DNA of 62,331 nucleotides, taken from contig JAGAQU010000111.1 of NCBI GenBank assembly GCA_017622575.1, positions 1 through 62,331 on the forward strand, read 5' to 3'. A program made the position numbers and the translations under genes. This stretch comes from Lachnospiraceae bacterium (lineage in GTDB: Bacteria; Bacillota; Clostridia; Lachnospirales; Lachnospiraceae). This document shows, in pieces, positions 18,945 through 27,342 of the stretch (the stretch's first letter is position 1; each line of letters opens with the position of its first letter). The notes beneath the pieces were generated by a model. It made no database searches. It worked only from the letters and a program-made list of their open reading frames with translations, and was not told where the DNA came from.

Positions 18945-18989
18945 GCATACCGCTGCGTAGCAGCAGAAGAGCACGAAGTGCGTGTATGC
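18945..18989. other. Compact three-way-junction element of unknown function
   Basis: An outer stem GCATAC/GTATGC (18945-18950 with 18984-18989) encloses two small hairpins: GCTGC-GTA-GCAGC (18952-18964) and GCAC-GAA-GTGC (18971-18981). All three helices pair perfectly in 45 bases between the groESL terminator and the rel promoter. It has no coding content. It may be a dispersed repeat, a protein-binding cruciform or part of a small RNA. Confidence 0.45.
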
Positions 18990-19031
18990 GAGTTTAAATA
19001 CCCGATGGGTTAACGATAAATGCGAAAAAGT

Positions 19032-19065
19032 CCTGTGCAATTTCCCTGCACAGGGCTTTTTGTTT
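19032..19065 (+). terminator. Second terminator before rel
   Basis: CCTGTGCA (19032-19039) pairs exactly with TGCACAGG (19047-19054) around a seven-base loop, followed by a G-interrupted T-run to 19065. Two terminators after groEL isolate the heat-shock operon from rel, or this one ends a transcript covering the element at 18945. Confidence 0.8.
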
Positions 19066-19074
19066 TTACCGGCG

Positions 19075-19103
19075 TTGACGAACACTTGAAAAAAATATAT
19101 AAT
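19075..19103 (+). promoter_or_regulatory. rel promoter
   Basis: TTGACG (19075-19080) and TATAAT (19098-19103) are 17 bp apart, close to the consensus. It starts 10 bases after the terminator T-run and gives a leader of about 45 nt. Confidence 0.75.
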
Positions 19104-19155
19104 ATTTTTATTATGCCGTTAAAGCAGTAGATCACTACAGCAAAGGTGTGAGTGT

Positions 19156-21477
19156 ATGACAGAAGAAGGAAAAGAAACAACGAAAAAAGAAGTGGTAATT
19201 GATGATGGCAGAATTGAGGCTATACAGGAGTTTCAAAGTCCTGAGCAGCTTTACAATGACCTGATCCTGCGGGTAAAGAAGTATCATCCTTCAGATGATA
19301 TTTCTCTGATAGAGAAAGCCTATAAGGTTGCGTCGGAAGCCCATAAAGATCAGCTCCGAAAATCAGGAGAGCCATATATCATTCATCCGTTATATGTTGC
19401 CATTATACTGGCAGACCTTGAGATGGACAAGGAAACTATTGCCGCCGGACTTCTCCATGATGTGGTGGAAGACACCATTATGACGGAGCAGGAGATCCGG
19501 CAGCAGTTCGGTGATGAGGTGGCGCTTCTGGTAGACGGCGTTACCAAGTTGCAAAAACTGCAGTTCACGGGAAACGGAGATCAGCCTGACAGACTGGAAA
19601 TGCAGGCGGAAAATCTTCGTAAAATGTTTCTTGCCATGGCAAAGGATATCCGTGTGATTCTGATTAAACTGGCAGACAGACTTCACAACATGCGTACCTT
19701 AAAGTACCAGAAGCCGGAAAGCCAGCAGCGCATTGCCAGAGAAACTTTGGATATCTATGCGCCCATTGCGCAGAGACTCGGTATTTCCAAAATCAAAGTG
19801 GAGTTGGATGATCTTTCCCTGAAATATCTGGAACCGGAAGCTTATTATGATCTGGTGGATAAAATTGCGGTGCGCAAGAATGTCCGCGAAAAATATATCC
19901 AGAGCATTGTGGATGAGGTCAGTGAGCATATTAAAAATGCCGGCATCAAAGCACAGATTGACGGTCGCGTAAAGCATTTCTTCAGCATCTACAAAAAAAT
20001 GAAGAATCAGAATAAGACCATCGATCAGATTTATGATCTGTTTGCCGTGCGTATTATTGTGGATACGGTAAAGGATTGCTATGCGGCCCTGGGTGTCATT
20101 CATGAAATGTATAAACCCATACCCGGCCGTTTTAAAGATTATATTGCCATGCCAAAGGAAAATATGTATCAGTCACTTCACACCACACTGATCGGAACAA
20201 ACGGACAGCCCTTTGAGATTCAGATCCGTACCTTTGAAATGCATAAGGCTGCGGAATACGGTATTGCTGCCCACTGGAAATATAAGGAGGCCTCCGATGG
20301 CAAAAAAGCGGATAACTCGGAGGAAGAAAAACTGACATGGCTCCGCCAGATTCTGGAATGGCAGAGAGATATGTCAGATAACAAAGAGTTCATGAAACTG
20401 TTAAAGAGTGATCTTGACCTGTTTTCGGATAGTGTTTACTGTTTTACACCCTCCGGAGAAGTGAAAAATCTTCCGGCAGGTTCTACACCCATCGATTTCG
20501 CTTACAGCATTCACAGCGCGGTGGGCAATAAGATGATTGGAGCCAGAGTGAACGGCAAGCTGGTGACAATCGATTATGAAATAAAAAATGGTGATCAGAT
20601 CGAAATTTTAACCTCCCAGAATTCGAAAGGACCAAGCCGTGACTGGCTCAATGTGGTCAAGAGCACTCAGGCTAAAAACAAGATCAATCAATGGTTTAAA
20701 AATGAGTTTAAAGAAGAAAATATTGTAAAAGGAAAAGAACTCCTAAATAATTATTGCAGAGCAAGAGGAATCAATATCCAGAACCTGATGAAGCCGGATT
20801 ACACGGAAGCAATCATGCGTAAATACGGTTTCAGAGATTGGGATGCAGTGCTTGCAGCAATCGGTCATGGCGGATTAAAGGAAGGCCAGATCATCAACAA
20901 GATGATGGAATTCTATGAAAAAGACCATAAGGTTGTCATGACCAATGAACAGGTGCTGGCACAGGTGGCGGAAAATGCACAGAGCGCTTCCGCAAGTCCT
21001 GCAAAGATGAAATCAAAGAGTGGAATCGTGGTGAAGGGAATCCATGATATTGCGGTTCGTTTCTCCAAATGTTGTTCTCCCGTGCCGGGAGATGAAATTG
21101 TAGGATTTGTCACCAGAGGAAGAGGTGTTTCCATTCACAGGACAGACTGTATTAATATTTTGAATCTTCCGGAGATGGAGAGGGAAAGACTGATCGATGC
21201 GGAGTGGGAGTCTTCTGCAGATGAAGTTTCGGGTGGCAAGTATCTTGCCGAGATCAAGATTTATGCCAATAACAGAAACGGTCTTCTTGCCGATATCTCC
21301 AAGGCTCTTACGGAGAAGAATATTGATATTCTCTCCATGAACACCAGAACCAGCAAACAGGGGCTTGCCACCATGTCAACATCATTTGAAATCAGCAGCA
21401 GGGAAGAACTGATCAGGATCATCGAAAAGATCAAATCCATTGACAGTGTGATCGATATTGAGAGAACCACCGGCTGA
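19156..21477 (+). CDS. rel: Bifunctional (p)ppGpp synthetase/hydrolase Rel
   Basis: A 773-residue Rel of standard length that makes and degrades the stringent-response alarmone. Residues about 30-200 are the HD hydrolase domain (LLHDVVEDT, DRLHNMRTLKYQ). About 240-360 are the synthetase (PIPGRFKDYIAMPKENMYQS). About 410-475 are the TGS domain. A helical and zinc-finger-like region follows (RFSKCCSPVPGDEIVGFVTR), then a C-terminal ACT domain. All regulatory domains are present, so this is the main long Rel. AAAGGTG precedes the ATG. The MBL-fold gene 36 bp downstream probably shares the transcript. Confidence 0.97.
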   Translation: MTEEGKETTKKEVVIDDGRIEAIQEFQSPEQLYNDLILRVKKYHPSDDISLIEKAYKVASEAHKDQLRKSGEPYIIHPLYVAIILADLEMDKETIAAGLLHDVVEDTIMTEQEIRQQFGDEVALLVDGVTKLQKLQFTGNGDQPDRLEMQAENLRKMFLAMAKDIRVILIKLADRLHNMRTLKYQKPESQQRIARETLDIYAPIAQRLGISKIKVELDDLSLKYLEPEAYYDLVDKIAVRKNVREKYIQSIVDEVSEHIKNAGIKAQIDGRVKHFFSIYKKMKNQNKTIDQIYDLFAVRIIVDTVKDCYAALGVIHEMYKPIPGRFKDYIAMPKENMYQSLHTTLIGTNGQPFEIQIRTFEMHKAAEYGIAAHWKYKEASDGKKADNSEEEKLTWLRQILEWQRDMSDNKEFMKLLKSDLDLFSDSVYCFTPSGEVKNLPAGSTPIDFAYSIHSAVGNKMIGARVNGKLVTIDYEIKNGDQIEILTSQNSKGPSRDWLNVVKSTQAKNKINQWFKNEFKEENIVKGKELLNNYCRARGINIQNLMKPDYTEAIMRKYGFRDWDAVLAAIGHGGLKEGQIINKMMEFYEKDHKVVMTNEQVLAQVAENAQSASASPAKMKSKSGIVVKGIHDIAVRFSKCCSPVPGDEIVGFVTRGRGVSIHRTDCINILNLPEMERERLIDAEWESSADEVSGGKYLAEIKIYANNRNGLLADISKALTEKNIDILSMNTRTSKQGLATMSTSFEISSREELIRIIEKIKSIDSVIDIERTTG

Positions 21478-21513
21478 TGGAGAAGGCATAGGATCCGCCA
21501 GAAAGGAAAGAAA

Positions 21514-22143
21514 ATGAATGAGTTAAAGATTGGAAAAATCACTCTCGGTATCTGCCAGACAAACTGCTATTTTGTGTATGAGGATGGAAAAAAGGAAGTG
21601 CTCCTTTTTGATCCGGCAGACCACGGTGATTATCTTTATAATGCTTTGAAGGAAAAGGAATTTTCCGTGGGAGCAATTCTGCTGACCCATGGACATTTTG
21701 ATCATATCTGGGGAGCAGAGAAACTGAGGGAACTGTCAGGAGCAAAGCTTTATGCCTATGAAGGTGAAAAAGAGCTGTGCGGGGATGCCGGCTTAAATGT
21801 ATCGGCACAGGCGGGAAGAGCCTGTCAGGTGGTGCCTGATGTACTGTTTCGGGACGGAGAGGAATTTACCCTTCTTGGTATTACAGGAAAGGTGATTGCA
21901 ACACCCGGACATACGGGAGGAAGCTGCTGTTATTATTTTGAAAAGGATAAGATACTGATCAGTGGAGATACTTTGTTTCTGGAATCTGTGGGAAGAACGG
22001 ATTTTCCCACGGGCAGCATGAGCACTCTGGTTCGTTCCATCCGGGAAAAATTGATGGTGCTTCCCGATGATGTAAAGGTATATCCGGGACACGGTCCATC
22101 CACAACCATCGGATATGAAAGAGAAAATAACAGTTTTTTTTAA
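21514..22143 (+). CDS. MBL-fold metallo-hydrolase (glyoxalase II-like)
   Basis: A 209-residue single-domain hydrolase with the two-zinc motif THGHFDHIWG (HxHxDH, near residue 62), later His in TPGHTGGSC, Asp in ISGDTLF, and the final His in PGHGPSTT. It is shorter than true glyoxalase II (about 250 residues) and matches the YcbL/GloB-like group often found directly after rel in Firmicutes. The start is supported by AAGGAAAG. It may hydrolyse a thioester or similar bond. The substrate is unknown. Confidence 0.9.
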   Translation: MNELKIGKITLGICQTNCYFVYEDGKKEVLLFDPADHGDYLYNALKEKEFSVGAILLTHGHFDHIWGAEKLRELSGAKLYAYEGEKELCGDAGLNVSAQAGRACQVVPDVLFRDGEEFTLLGITGKVIATPGHTGGSCCYYFEKDKILISGDTLFLESVGRTDFPTGSMSTLVRSIREKLMVLPDDVKVYPGHGPSTTIGYERENNSFF

Positions 22144-22192
22144 AATAGAAATGGTCTGAAAAATAAACAGACCGCATATGAGGAGGCAATGA

Positions 22193-23362
22193 ATGAAAAG
22201 AAAACTGATAACCTGTTTTTTGACATCAATTTTGGCGGCAATGCTGCTTGCGGGATGCGGAAAGAGCAACGAGCCGGAAACTGTTGAGGAGGAGGAAACC
22301 GCTCCCACATCTGCGGCGACCGCAGAACCCACTCCCACTCCGGAACCGGAAGGCTTTGCAGTGATAGAGGAAAGAGAAGTTGTTGACGGAAAGATGCAGA
22401 GTTATCTGACCGGTGAGTGGAAGGATGAAAGCGTCGTGACAAGACGCCCCATTGCCGTGATGATTCCCAATAATGCACCGGCAATGCCGCAATACGGTAT
22501 TTCCAAGGCAAGTATTATCTATGAGGCACCTGTGGAAGGACGTATTACAAGACTGATGGCTGTATTTGAGGATTTTGACGATCTTGACAGGATCGGACCT
22601 GTCAGAAGCAGCCGTGATTATTTTGTTTATGTGGCTATGGGCTATGAGGCAATTTACTGCAACTGGGGACTTGCCAGACCCTATGTGGAAGAACTGATCA
22701 ACCGGGATACCGTTCAGAATATCAGTGCAGCGGTGGAAGGAATCTACAATCCTGCCCATGAAGCTTTTGACAGAGTCAGCCGTCCCGGTTATGCGACGGA
22801 GTTTACAGGCTATCTGTTTATCGACGGCATGAAGGAAGCTGCAGAGCGCCTTTCCTATGACTGGGATTACGACGATGCTTATGTGCCGCCCTTTACCTTT
22901 GCGGCAGAGAATGTCAGAGCGCAGGATAATTATCAGGATGCTGAGAGCGCGACAAAGATCATGCCAGGAGGAACGGAAGGAAACAAAGGCGGATACGGTG
23001 CGTATACACCCTATTTTGAATATCATGAGGATGACGGACTCTATTACCGTTATCAGGACGGAAAAGAACAGACAGATGAAATTGACGGAAGCCAGCTTGC
23101 CGTGTCCAATGTAGTATTCCAGTATTGCCACGGGGAAGTGCGGGATGACCATGACTATCTGGCATTCGGCGTGCACGGCGAAGGTGATGCCATTGTATTT
23201 ACTGGCGGAAAAGTGATCAAAGGAACATGGAAACGTTACGATGGCGACGCAACGCCTGCTAAGTTCTATGATGAAAACGGCGAAGAGATCATTTTCAATC
23301 AGGGAAAGACATGGATCTGTAATATCTGGCAGGAATACGGCGAGTTTGCAAAATACGAATAG
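22193..23362 (+). CDS. DUF3048 (YerB-like) lipoprotein
   Basis: A 389-residue protein with a lipoprotein signal peptide. The lipobox LLAGC makes Cys22 the lipidated residue, and a Glu/Pro/Thr-rich spacer (residues 25-55) follows. The rest is the two-part DUF3048 domain (RRPIAVMIPNNAPAMPQYGI, then RIGPVRSSRDYFVYVA). Family members such as B. subtilis YerB are cell-surface proteins of unknown function. AGGAGG precedes the ATG. No terminator is visible between it and the glmS promoter 8 bp downstream. Confidence 0.9.
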   Translation: MKRKLITCFLTSILAAMLLAGCGKSNEPETVEEEETAPTSAATAEPTPTPEPEGFAVIEEREVVDGKMQSYLTGEWKDESVVTRRPIAVMIPNNAPAMPQYGISKASIIYEAPVEGRITRLMAVFEDFDDLDRIGPVRSSRDYFVYVAMGYEAIYCNWGLARPYVEELINRDTVQNISAAVEGIYNPAHEAFDRVSRPGYATEFTGYLFIDGMKEAAERLSYDWDYDDAYVPPFTFAAENVRAQDNYQDAESATKIMPGGTEGNKGGYGAYTPYFEYHEDDGLYYRYQDGKEQTDEIDGSQLAVSNVVFQYCHGEVRDDHDYLAFGVHGEGDAIVFTGGKVIKGTWKRYDGDATPAKFYDENGEEIIFNQGKTWICNIWQEYGEFAKYE

Positions 23363-23369
23363 AAGAAAG

Positions 23370-23398
23370 TTTACAATCCGTATGCTTTTGTGTATAAT
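23370..23398 (+). promoter_or_regulatory. glmS promoter
   Basis: TTTACA (23370-23375), a 17-bp spacer and a perfect TATAAT (23393-23398). The start near 23405 gives a leader of about 355 nt that contains the glmS ribozyme. Confidence 0.8.
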
Positions 23399-23454
23399 GT
23401 TTGCGATGAACCTTGATAACTGAATAGATTTTATGATTGTTATTGTTTTCCTCA

Positions 23455-23645
23455 TTTAGCGCCAGAGCCTTAGACAGAATCAGGCGGTCTGAAACAGCAA
23501 AGCCCCGATGATGTCTTTAAGGATGACGAGGAGAAGGGTTATCGAAAATTCGGCGGATGCCCTTCCGCATCCTTCCGGTGCGGGATATGCCGGCAAATAT
23601 GCAGGTGACTGCAAAACAAATACGGTATAACGGAGGACGGGAATT
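23455..23645 (+). ncRNA. glmS ribozyme: glmS ribozyme-riboswitch
   Basis: This leader segment carries the conserved glmS core: AGCGCCAGAGC at 23458-23468, where cleavage occurs between A23458 and G23459; then GATGACGAGGAGAAGGGTTATCGA; then TTCGGCGGATGCCCTTCCG, forming the double pseudoknot; and the 3' helix near GCAGGTGACTGC. Glucosamine-6-phosphate acts as a cofactor for self-cleavage, after which the downstream mRNA is degraded, giving feedback control of GlmS. The 3' boundary is approximate. Between the ribozyme and the ATG (23646-23760) I see nothing else apart from the ribosome binding site. Confidence 0.95.
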
Positions 23646-23760
23646 TTGACGGAAATCTGATTTGGAAGAATATGTCAGCAAGCTTTCCCGTAAGAATAGT
23701 TAATAAAGAAATTGATATAAGGTTAACATATGACGAATTAAGAAAGATGAGGAAAATAAT

Positions 23761-25584
23761 ATGTGTGGAATTATAGGATATACAGGAACAAAAGAGGCAA
23801 GCGGGATCATGCTGGATGCCCTGGAGCTTTTGGAGTACAGAGGATATGACAGCGCCGGAATCGCACTTTCCGATGAAAATGGAGGCCCTGCAAGAATTAT
23901 CAAGCGTGCGGGAAGAGTAAAGGATCTTCGCCTTCTCTGTGAAGAAAAAAATGTTTCCGGGCATTGTGGAATCGGTCATACCAGATGGGCGACTCATGGC
24001 GGTGTCAGCGACGAGAATGCACATCCCCACGGCTACGGTAAGATCACCATTATTCACAACGGTATTATTGAAAACTACAGACAGCTGATTGAGAAGTATG
24101 AGCTGGACGGGAAATTGAAATCCCAGACGGACAGTGAAGTGGTGGCAGCAGTGCTCTCTCATTTCTATCAGGGAGATCCCTATTCGGCTATTCGTAAGAC
24201 GGTTCTGAAGCTGAAGGGAACCTTTGCACTTGCCATCATGTTTGAAGATATACCGGGCAAAATTTATGCGGTTCGAAATGTAAGCCCTATCGTTGCGGCA
24301 AACACCGAGGACGGAGCCATCCTTTCCTCTGATGTGGCAGCGATTGTACCTTTTACAACCCAATATTTCGTGGTGCCGGAATTGAATGTGGTATGTCTCT
24401 CCAGGGAAGGAATCGAAATGTATGATCTTTCGGGCGACAAGGCAAGGATTGACTGGCTCACAGTTGACTGGGATATCAGCCGCAGTGACAAGGGCGGTTA
24501 TCCTTTCTATATGGAAAAGGAGATTATGGAGCAGCCTGATGTCATCAATGATACCGTGCTTCCCAGGATTAAGGATGGCAAACCTGATTTTACAGCAGAA
24601 GGCATCAAGGATGAAATGCTCGCCTCCTGCGAGAGAATCTGTGTGATCGCCTGCGGAACTGCCATGCATGCAGGACTTGTGGGAAAGAGCCTGATCCAAT
24701 CCATGATCGGTATTCATGTGGATGTGGTGATGGCATCTGAGTTTATGTACAACGATCCTGTGGTGAATGACAAAACACTGGTGATCGCCATCTCCCAGTC
24801 CGGAGAGACCATCGATACGCTGGAGGCACTCAAGTTTGCAAGAAAGTGCGGTTCGCCCAGTATTTCCATTGTCAATGTGAAGGGAGCTTCCATTGCAAGG
24901 GCAAGTGAGCATGTGATCTATACCTGTGCGGGACCGGAAATCGCAGTGGCAAGTACCAAAGCATATACGACCCAGCTGGCAGTGCTTTATCTTCTGACAG
25001 CCAGAATGGCCATCGCCAGAGGTCTTTGGAGTGAAGATCAGACAAAGAAATATATGGATGAGCTTCTTCGTGTCCCCGATGTTATGAAAGAGGTACTTTC
25101 CCAGAAGGAAGAGATTCATCACATTGCAGATACCATATTGAATGCAAAGGATGTTTTCATGATCGGAAGAGGACTGGATTACTCCATCCTGCTTGAGGGG
25201 TCTCTTAAATTGAAGGAGGTTTCCTACATTCATTCAGAGGCCTACGCTTCCGGAGAACTGAAACACGGAACCATCGCACTGATCACCTCGGAGACACCGG
25301 TGATCGCAGTGGTAACCCAGGATAAGCTAAAGAGCAAGGAGCTTTCCAATATCAAGGAAGTACAGTCCAGAGGCGCGAAGGTGATCCTTCTGATCAAGGG
25401 AGACGAAGTGCTTGAACAGGAGAAGATCTGGAGCAGGATTTTCAGACTGCCTGTGATGGAGGATGAATTTATGGTAATGCCTGCATCGGTGGTACTTCAG
25501 CTGATTGCTTACTATGTATCTCTCGACAAGGGACTTGACGTGGATAAGCCGAGAAATCTTGCAAAGGTGGTAACAGTAGAGTAA
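23761..25584 (+). CDS. glmS: Glutamine-fructose-6-phosphate aminotransferase
   Basis: A 607-residue enzyme that forms glucosamine-6-phosphate, the first step to UDP-GlcNAc for peptidoglycan. Cys2 of MCGIIGYTG is the glutaminase nucleophile after Met removal. Residues 1-220 are the class II glutaminase (HTRWATHGG, HNGIIENY). Two SIS isomerase domains follow (CGTAMHAG, SQSGETIDT, and GRGLDYSILLEGSLKLKE). The C-terminus NLAKVVTVE is standard. The gene is alone in its transcript, behind a glmS ribozyme and in front of a strong terminator. Confidence 0.98.
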   Translation: MCGIIGYTGTKEASGIMLDALELLEYRGYDSAGIALSDENGGPARIIKRAGRVKDLRLLCEEKNVSGHCGIGHTRWATHGGVSDENAHPHGYGKITIIHNGIIENYRQLIEKYELDGKLKSQTDSEVVAAVLSHFYQGDPYSAIRKTVLKLKGTFALAIMFEDIPGKIYAVRNVSPIVAANTEDGAILSSDVAAIVPFTTQYFVVPELNVVCLSREGIEMYDLSGDKARIDWLTVDWDISRSDKGGYPFYMEKEIMEQPDVINDTVLPRIKDGKPDFTAEGIKDEMLASCERICVIACGTAMHAGLVGKSLIQSMIGIHVDVVMASEFMYNDPVVNDKTLVIAISQSGETIDTLEALKFARKCGSPSISIVNVKGASIARASEHVIYTCAGPEIAVASTKAYTTQLAVLYLLTARMAIARGLWSEDQTKKYMDELLRVPDVMKEVLSQKEEIHHIADTILNAKDVFMIGRGLDYSILLEGSLKLKEVSYIHSEAYASGELKHGTIALITSETPVIAVVTQDKLKSKELSNIKEVQSRGAKVILLIKGDEVLEQEKIWSRIFRLPVMEDEFMVMPASVVLQLIAYYVSLDKGLDVDKPRNLAKVVTVE

Positions 25585-25640
25585 TGACATGCAACATAAA
25601 AAGTGCGGAAAACAATAACAGATAAAATCAGGGTTCAGTG

Positions 25641-25675
25641 GGTGTCCGCATCGAAAAAGATGCGGATACCTTTTT
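25641..25675 (+). terminator. glmS terminator
   Basis: A 12-bp stem (25641-25652 with 25659-25670, one G-U) with a six-base A-rich loop and TTTTT (25671-25675). Confidence 0.9.
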
Positions 25676-25733
25676 GTATGGGTCTTTGAAACCCAAGGTA
25701 AAATTTTCTTATAGATGAAAAAAAGAGGAAAAC

Positions 25734-27221
25734 ATGGAACAAAAATTAGTTGCGGTTACAGTAAACAAAGCAGGATTTGAATATGATATTCATTCGCTGG
25801 TAAAGGCGTTTTATCCGGAATGTGATGTGAAGGTGAGTGTGGAAGGACAGGATGTATTTTACAGTTCATCGGAAGACTATCCTGATCTTTCCATCAGTTT
25901 TCAGGAAGATAAAATCCTTCTGACACTTGTAGGAGTAAAAGAAAGCGGATCAGAATCTTCTTTTGGCGGCAAGAAGGTGGAAATATTGCCCGATATGGAG
26001 AGAAGCGAAGTGAAGAACCGCTTAAAGCAGCTGATCTATGTGACGTTGTCAGAACATACAGGTAGGCTGCTTCCATGGGGTACGCTTACAGGAATCAGAC
26101 CCACCAAGATTCCCATGACCCTTTTGGAACAGGGGAAGGATGAGAAGGAAATTCTTTCTTATATGAAGGAAACTTATCTTGTCAGTGAGGAAAAGGGTCT
26201 TCTCTCCATTGATATCGCGAAAAGAGAGAGAGAACTTCTCTCCACGTTGCATTACAGAGACGGATACAGCCTGTACATCGGGATTCCATTCTGCCCGACT
26301 ACCTGCCTTTATTGTTCCTTTACCTCTTATCCCATTGTGTCATGGAAAAAGAGAATAGATGATTATCTCACCGCACTGGAAAAGGAAATCGATTTTACCG
26401 CAGAGATTTATAAAGATAAAATACTGGATACGGTCTATATCGGCGGAGGCACGCCCACTACGCTGGAGGCGGAGGAGCTTGACAGGCTTCTCGGAAAGCT
26501 TAAGAATACGCTTGATTTTTCCGAGGTAAAGGAATTTACGGTGGAAGCGGGAAGAGCGGACAGCATCACGGAAGAGAAACTGGCTGTTTTGATGAAGTGG
26601 GGCGTTACCAGAATTTCCGTTAATCCCCAGACCATGAAGCAGGAAACCCTTGATCTGATCGGAAGGAGACACACGGTAGAGCAGGTGAAGGAGGCCTTCC
26701 ATTTGGCAAGAAATATGGGCTTTTCCAACATCAATATGGATCTGATCCTGGGACTTCCGGGAGAGAAGGAGGAGGATGTGGCAAGGACCATAGAGGCGGT
26801 TGAGGCGCTTATGCCGGATTCACTTACGGTTCATTCCCTTGCCATCAAGCGTGCTTCCAAATTGAACAGATGGATAGAGGAAAACGGCATTACCGCACTG
26901 CACAACACGGATGAGACCATGAAAATTGCGGCAAAAGGTGCGGCAGATATGGATATGGTGCCCTATTATCTCTACAGGCAGAAAAATATGTCCGGAAACT
27001 TTGAAAATGTAGGATATGCCAAAGAAGGAAAATTCGGAATCTATAACATTTTAATCATGGAGGAGAAACAGACTATTCTTGCGTTAGGAGCCGGTTCGAT
27101 TACGAAGCGGGTGTTCCCGGACGGACGCATCGAAAGGTGCGATAACGTTAAGGATGTGGGGCTCTATATTGAAAAAATCGACGAGATGATAGAGCGTAAA
27201 CAGAAACTTTTTGAGGATTAA
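25734..27221 (+). CDS. hemZ: HemZ-like coproporphyrinogen dehydrogenase (radical SAM)
   Basis: A 495-residue protein. The N-terminal 160 residues form the HemZ-specific domain (THUMP-like region, then LLPWGTLTGIRPTKI). The radical SAM core starts at LYIGIPFCPTTCLYCSF, whose CxxxCxxC binds the 4Fe-4S cluster; IGGGTPTTL and NINMDLILGLPGE follow. HemZ proteins are related to oxygen-independent coproporphyrinogen III oxidase, but the exact activity in clostridia lacking full heme synthesis is uncertain. AGGAAA precedes the ATG. It is transcribed alone and borders the accessory island that begins at about 27250. Confidence 0.9.
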   Translation: MEQKLVAVTVNKAGFEYDIHSLVKAFYPECDVKVSVEGQDVFYSSSEDYPDLSISFQEDKILLTLVGVKESGSESSFGGKKVEILPDMERSEVKNRLKQLIYVTLSEHTGRLLPWGTLTGIRPTKIPMTLLEQGKDEKEILSYMKETYLVSEEKGLLSIDIAKRERELLSTLHYRDGYSLYIGIPFCPTTCLYCSFTSYPIVSWKKRIDDYLTALEKEIDFTAEIYKDKILDTVYIGGGTPTTLEAEELDRLLGKLKNTLDFSEVKEFTVEAGRADSITEEKLAVLMKWGVTRISVNPQTMKQETLDLIGRRHTVEQVKEAFHLARNMGFSNINMDLILGLPGEKEEDVARTIEAVEALMPDSLTVHSLAIKRASKLNRWIEENGITALHNTDETMKIAAKGAADMDMVPYYLYRQKNMSGNFENVGYAKEGKFGIYNILIMEEKQTILALGAGSITKRVFPDGRIERCDNVKDVGLYIEKIDEMIERKQKLFED

Positions 27222-27259
27222 GAAGAGTTTCCAGAGTACATTAAAATGAATTCAACAAG

Positions 27260-27304
27260 TCAAACGTCCAAATGTATCGATATTTTTGAGATTTGGACGC
27301 TTGA
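27260..27304. repeat. 14-bp inverted repeat before the ATPase gene
   Basis: TCAAACGTCCAAAT (27260-27273) is matched at 13 of 14 positions by the reverse complement of 27291-27304, with a 17-bp spacer. The right arm ends four bases before the -35 box. It can serve as an operator or as a weak terminator for hemZ. Confidence 0.55.
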
Positions 27305-27307
27305 ATA

Positions 27308-27336
27308 TTGACAAGGCCGTTGCCGGATAATATAGT
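27308..27336 (+). promoter_or_regulatory. Strong promoter giving a possible leaderless mRNA
   Basis: TTGACA (27308-27313), a 17-bp spacer and TATAGT (27331-27336). The expected start of transcription coincides with the ATG at 27343. No purine-rich ribosome binding site lies between. Confidence 0.55.
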
Positions 27337-27342
27337 AATCAT

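Noticed and set aside
22226..23455. 409-codon open frame on the minus strand
   Set aside because: It is antisense to the DUF3048 lipoprotein gene, whose signal peptide and domain are clear. The composition is that of a shadow frame.
23539..25233. 564-codon open frame on the minus strand
   Set aside because: It lies antisense to glmS and its ribozyme, is rich in His/Cys/Ile as expected for a shadow frame, and has no ribosome binding site.
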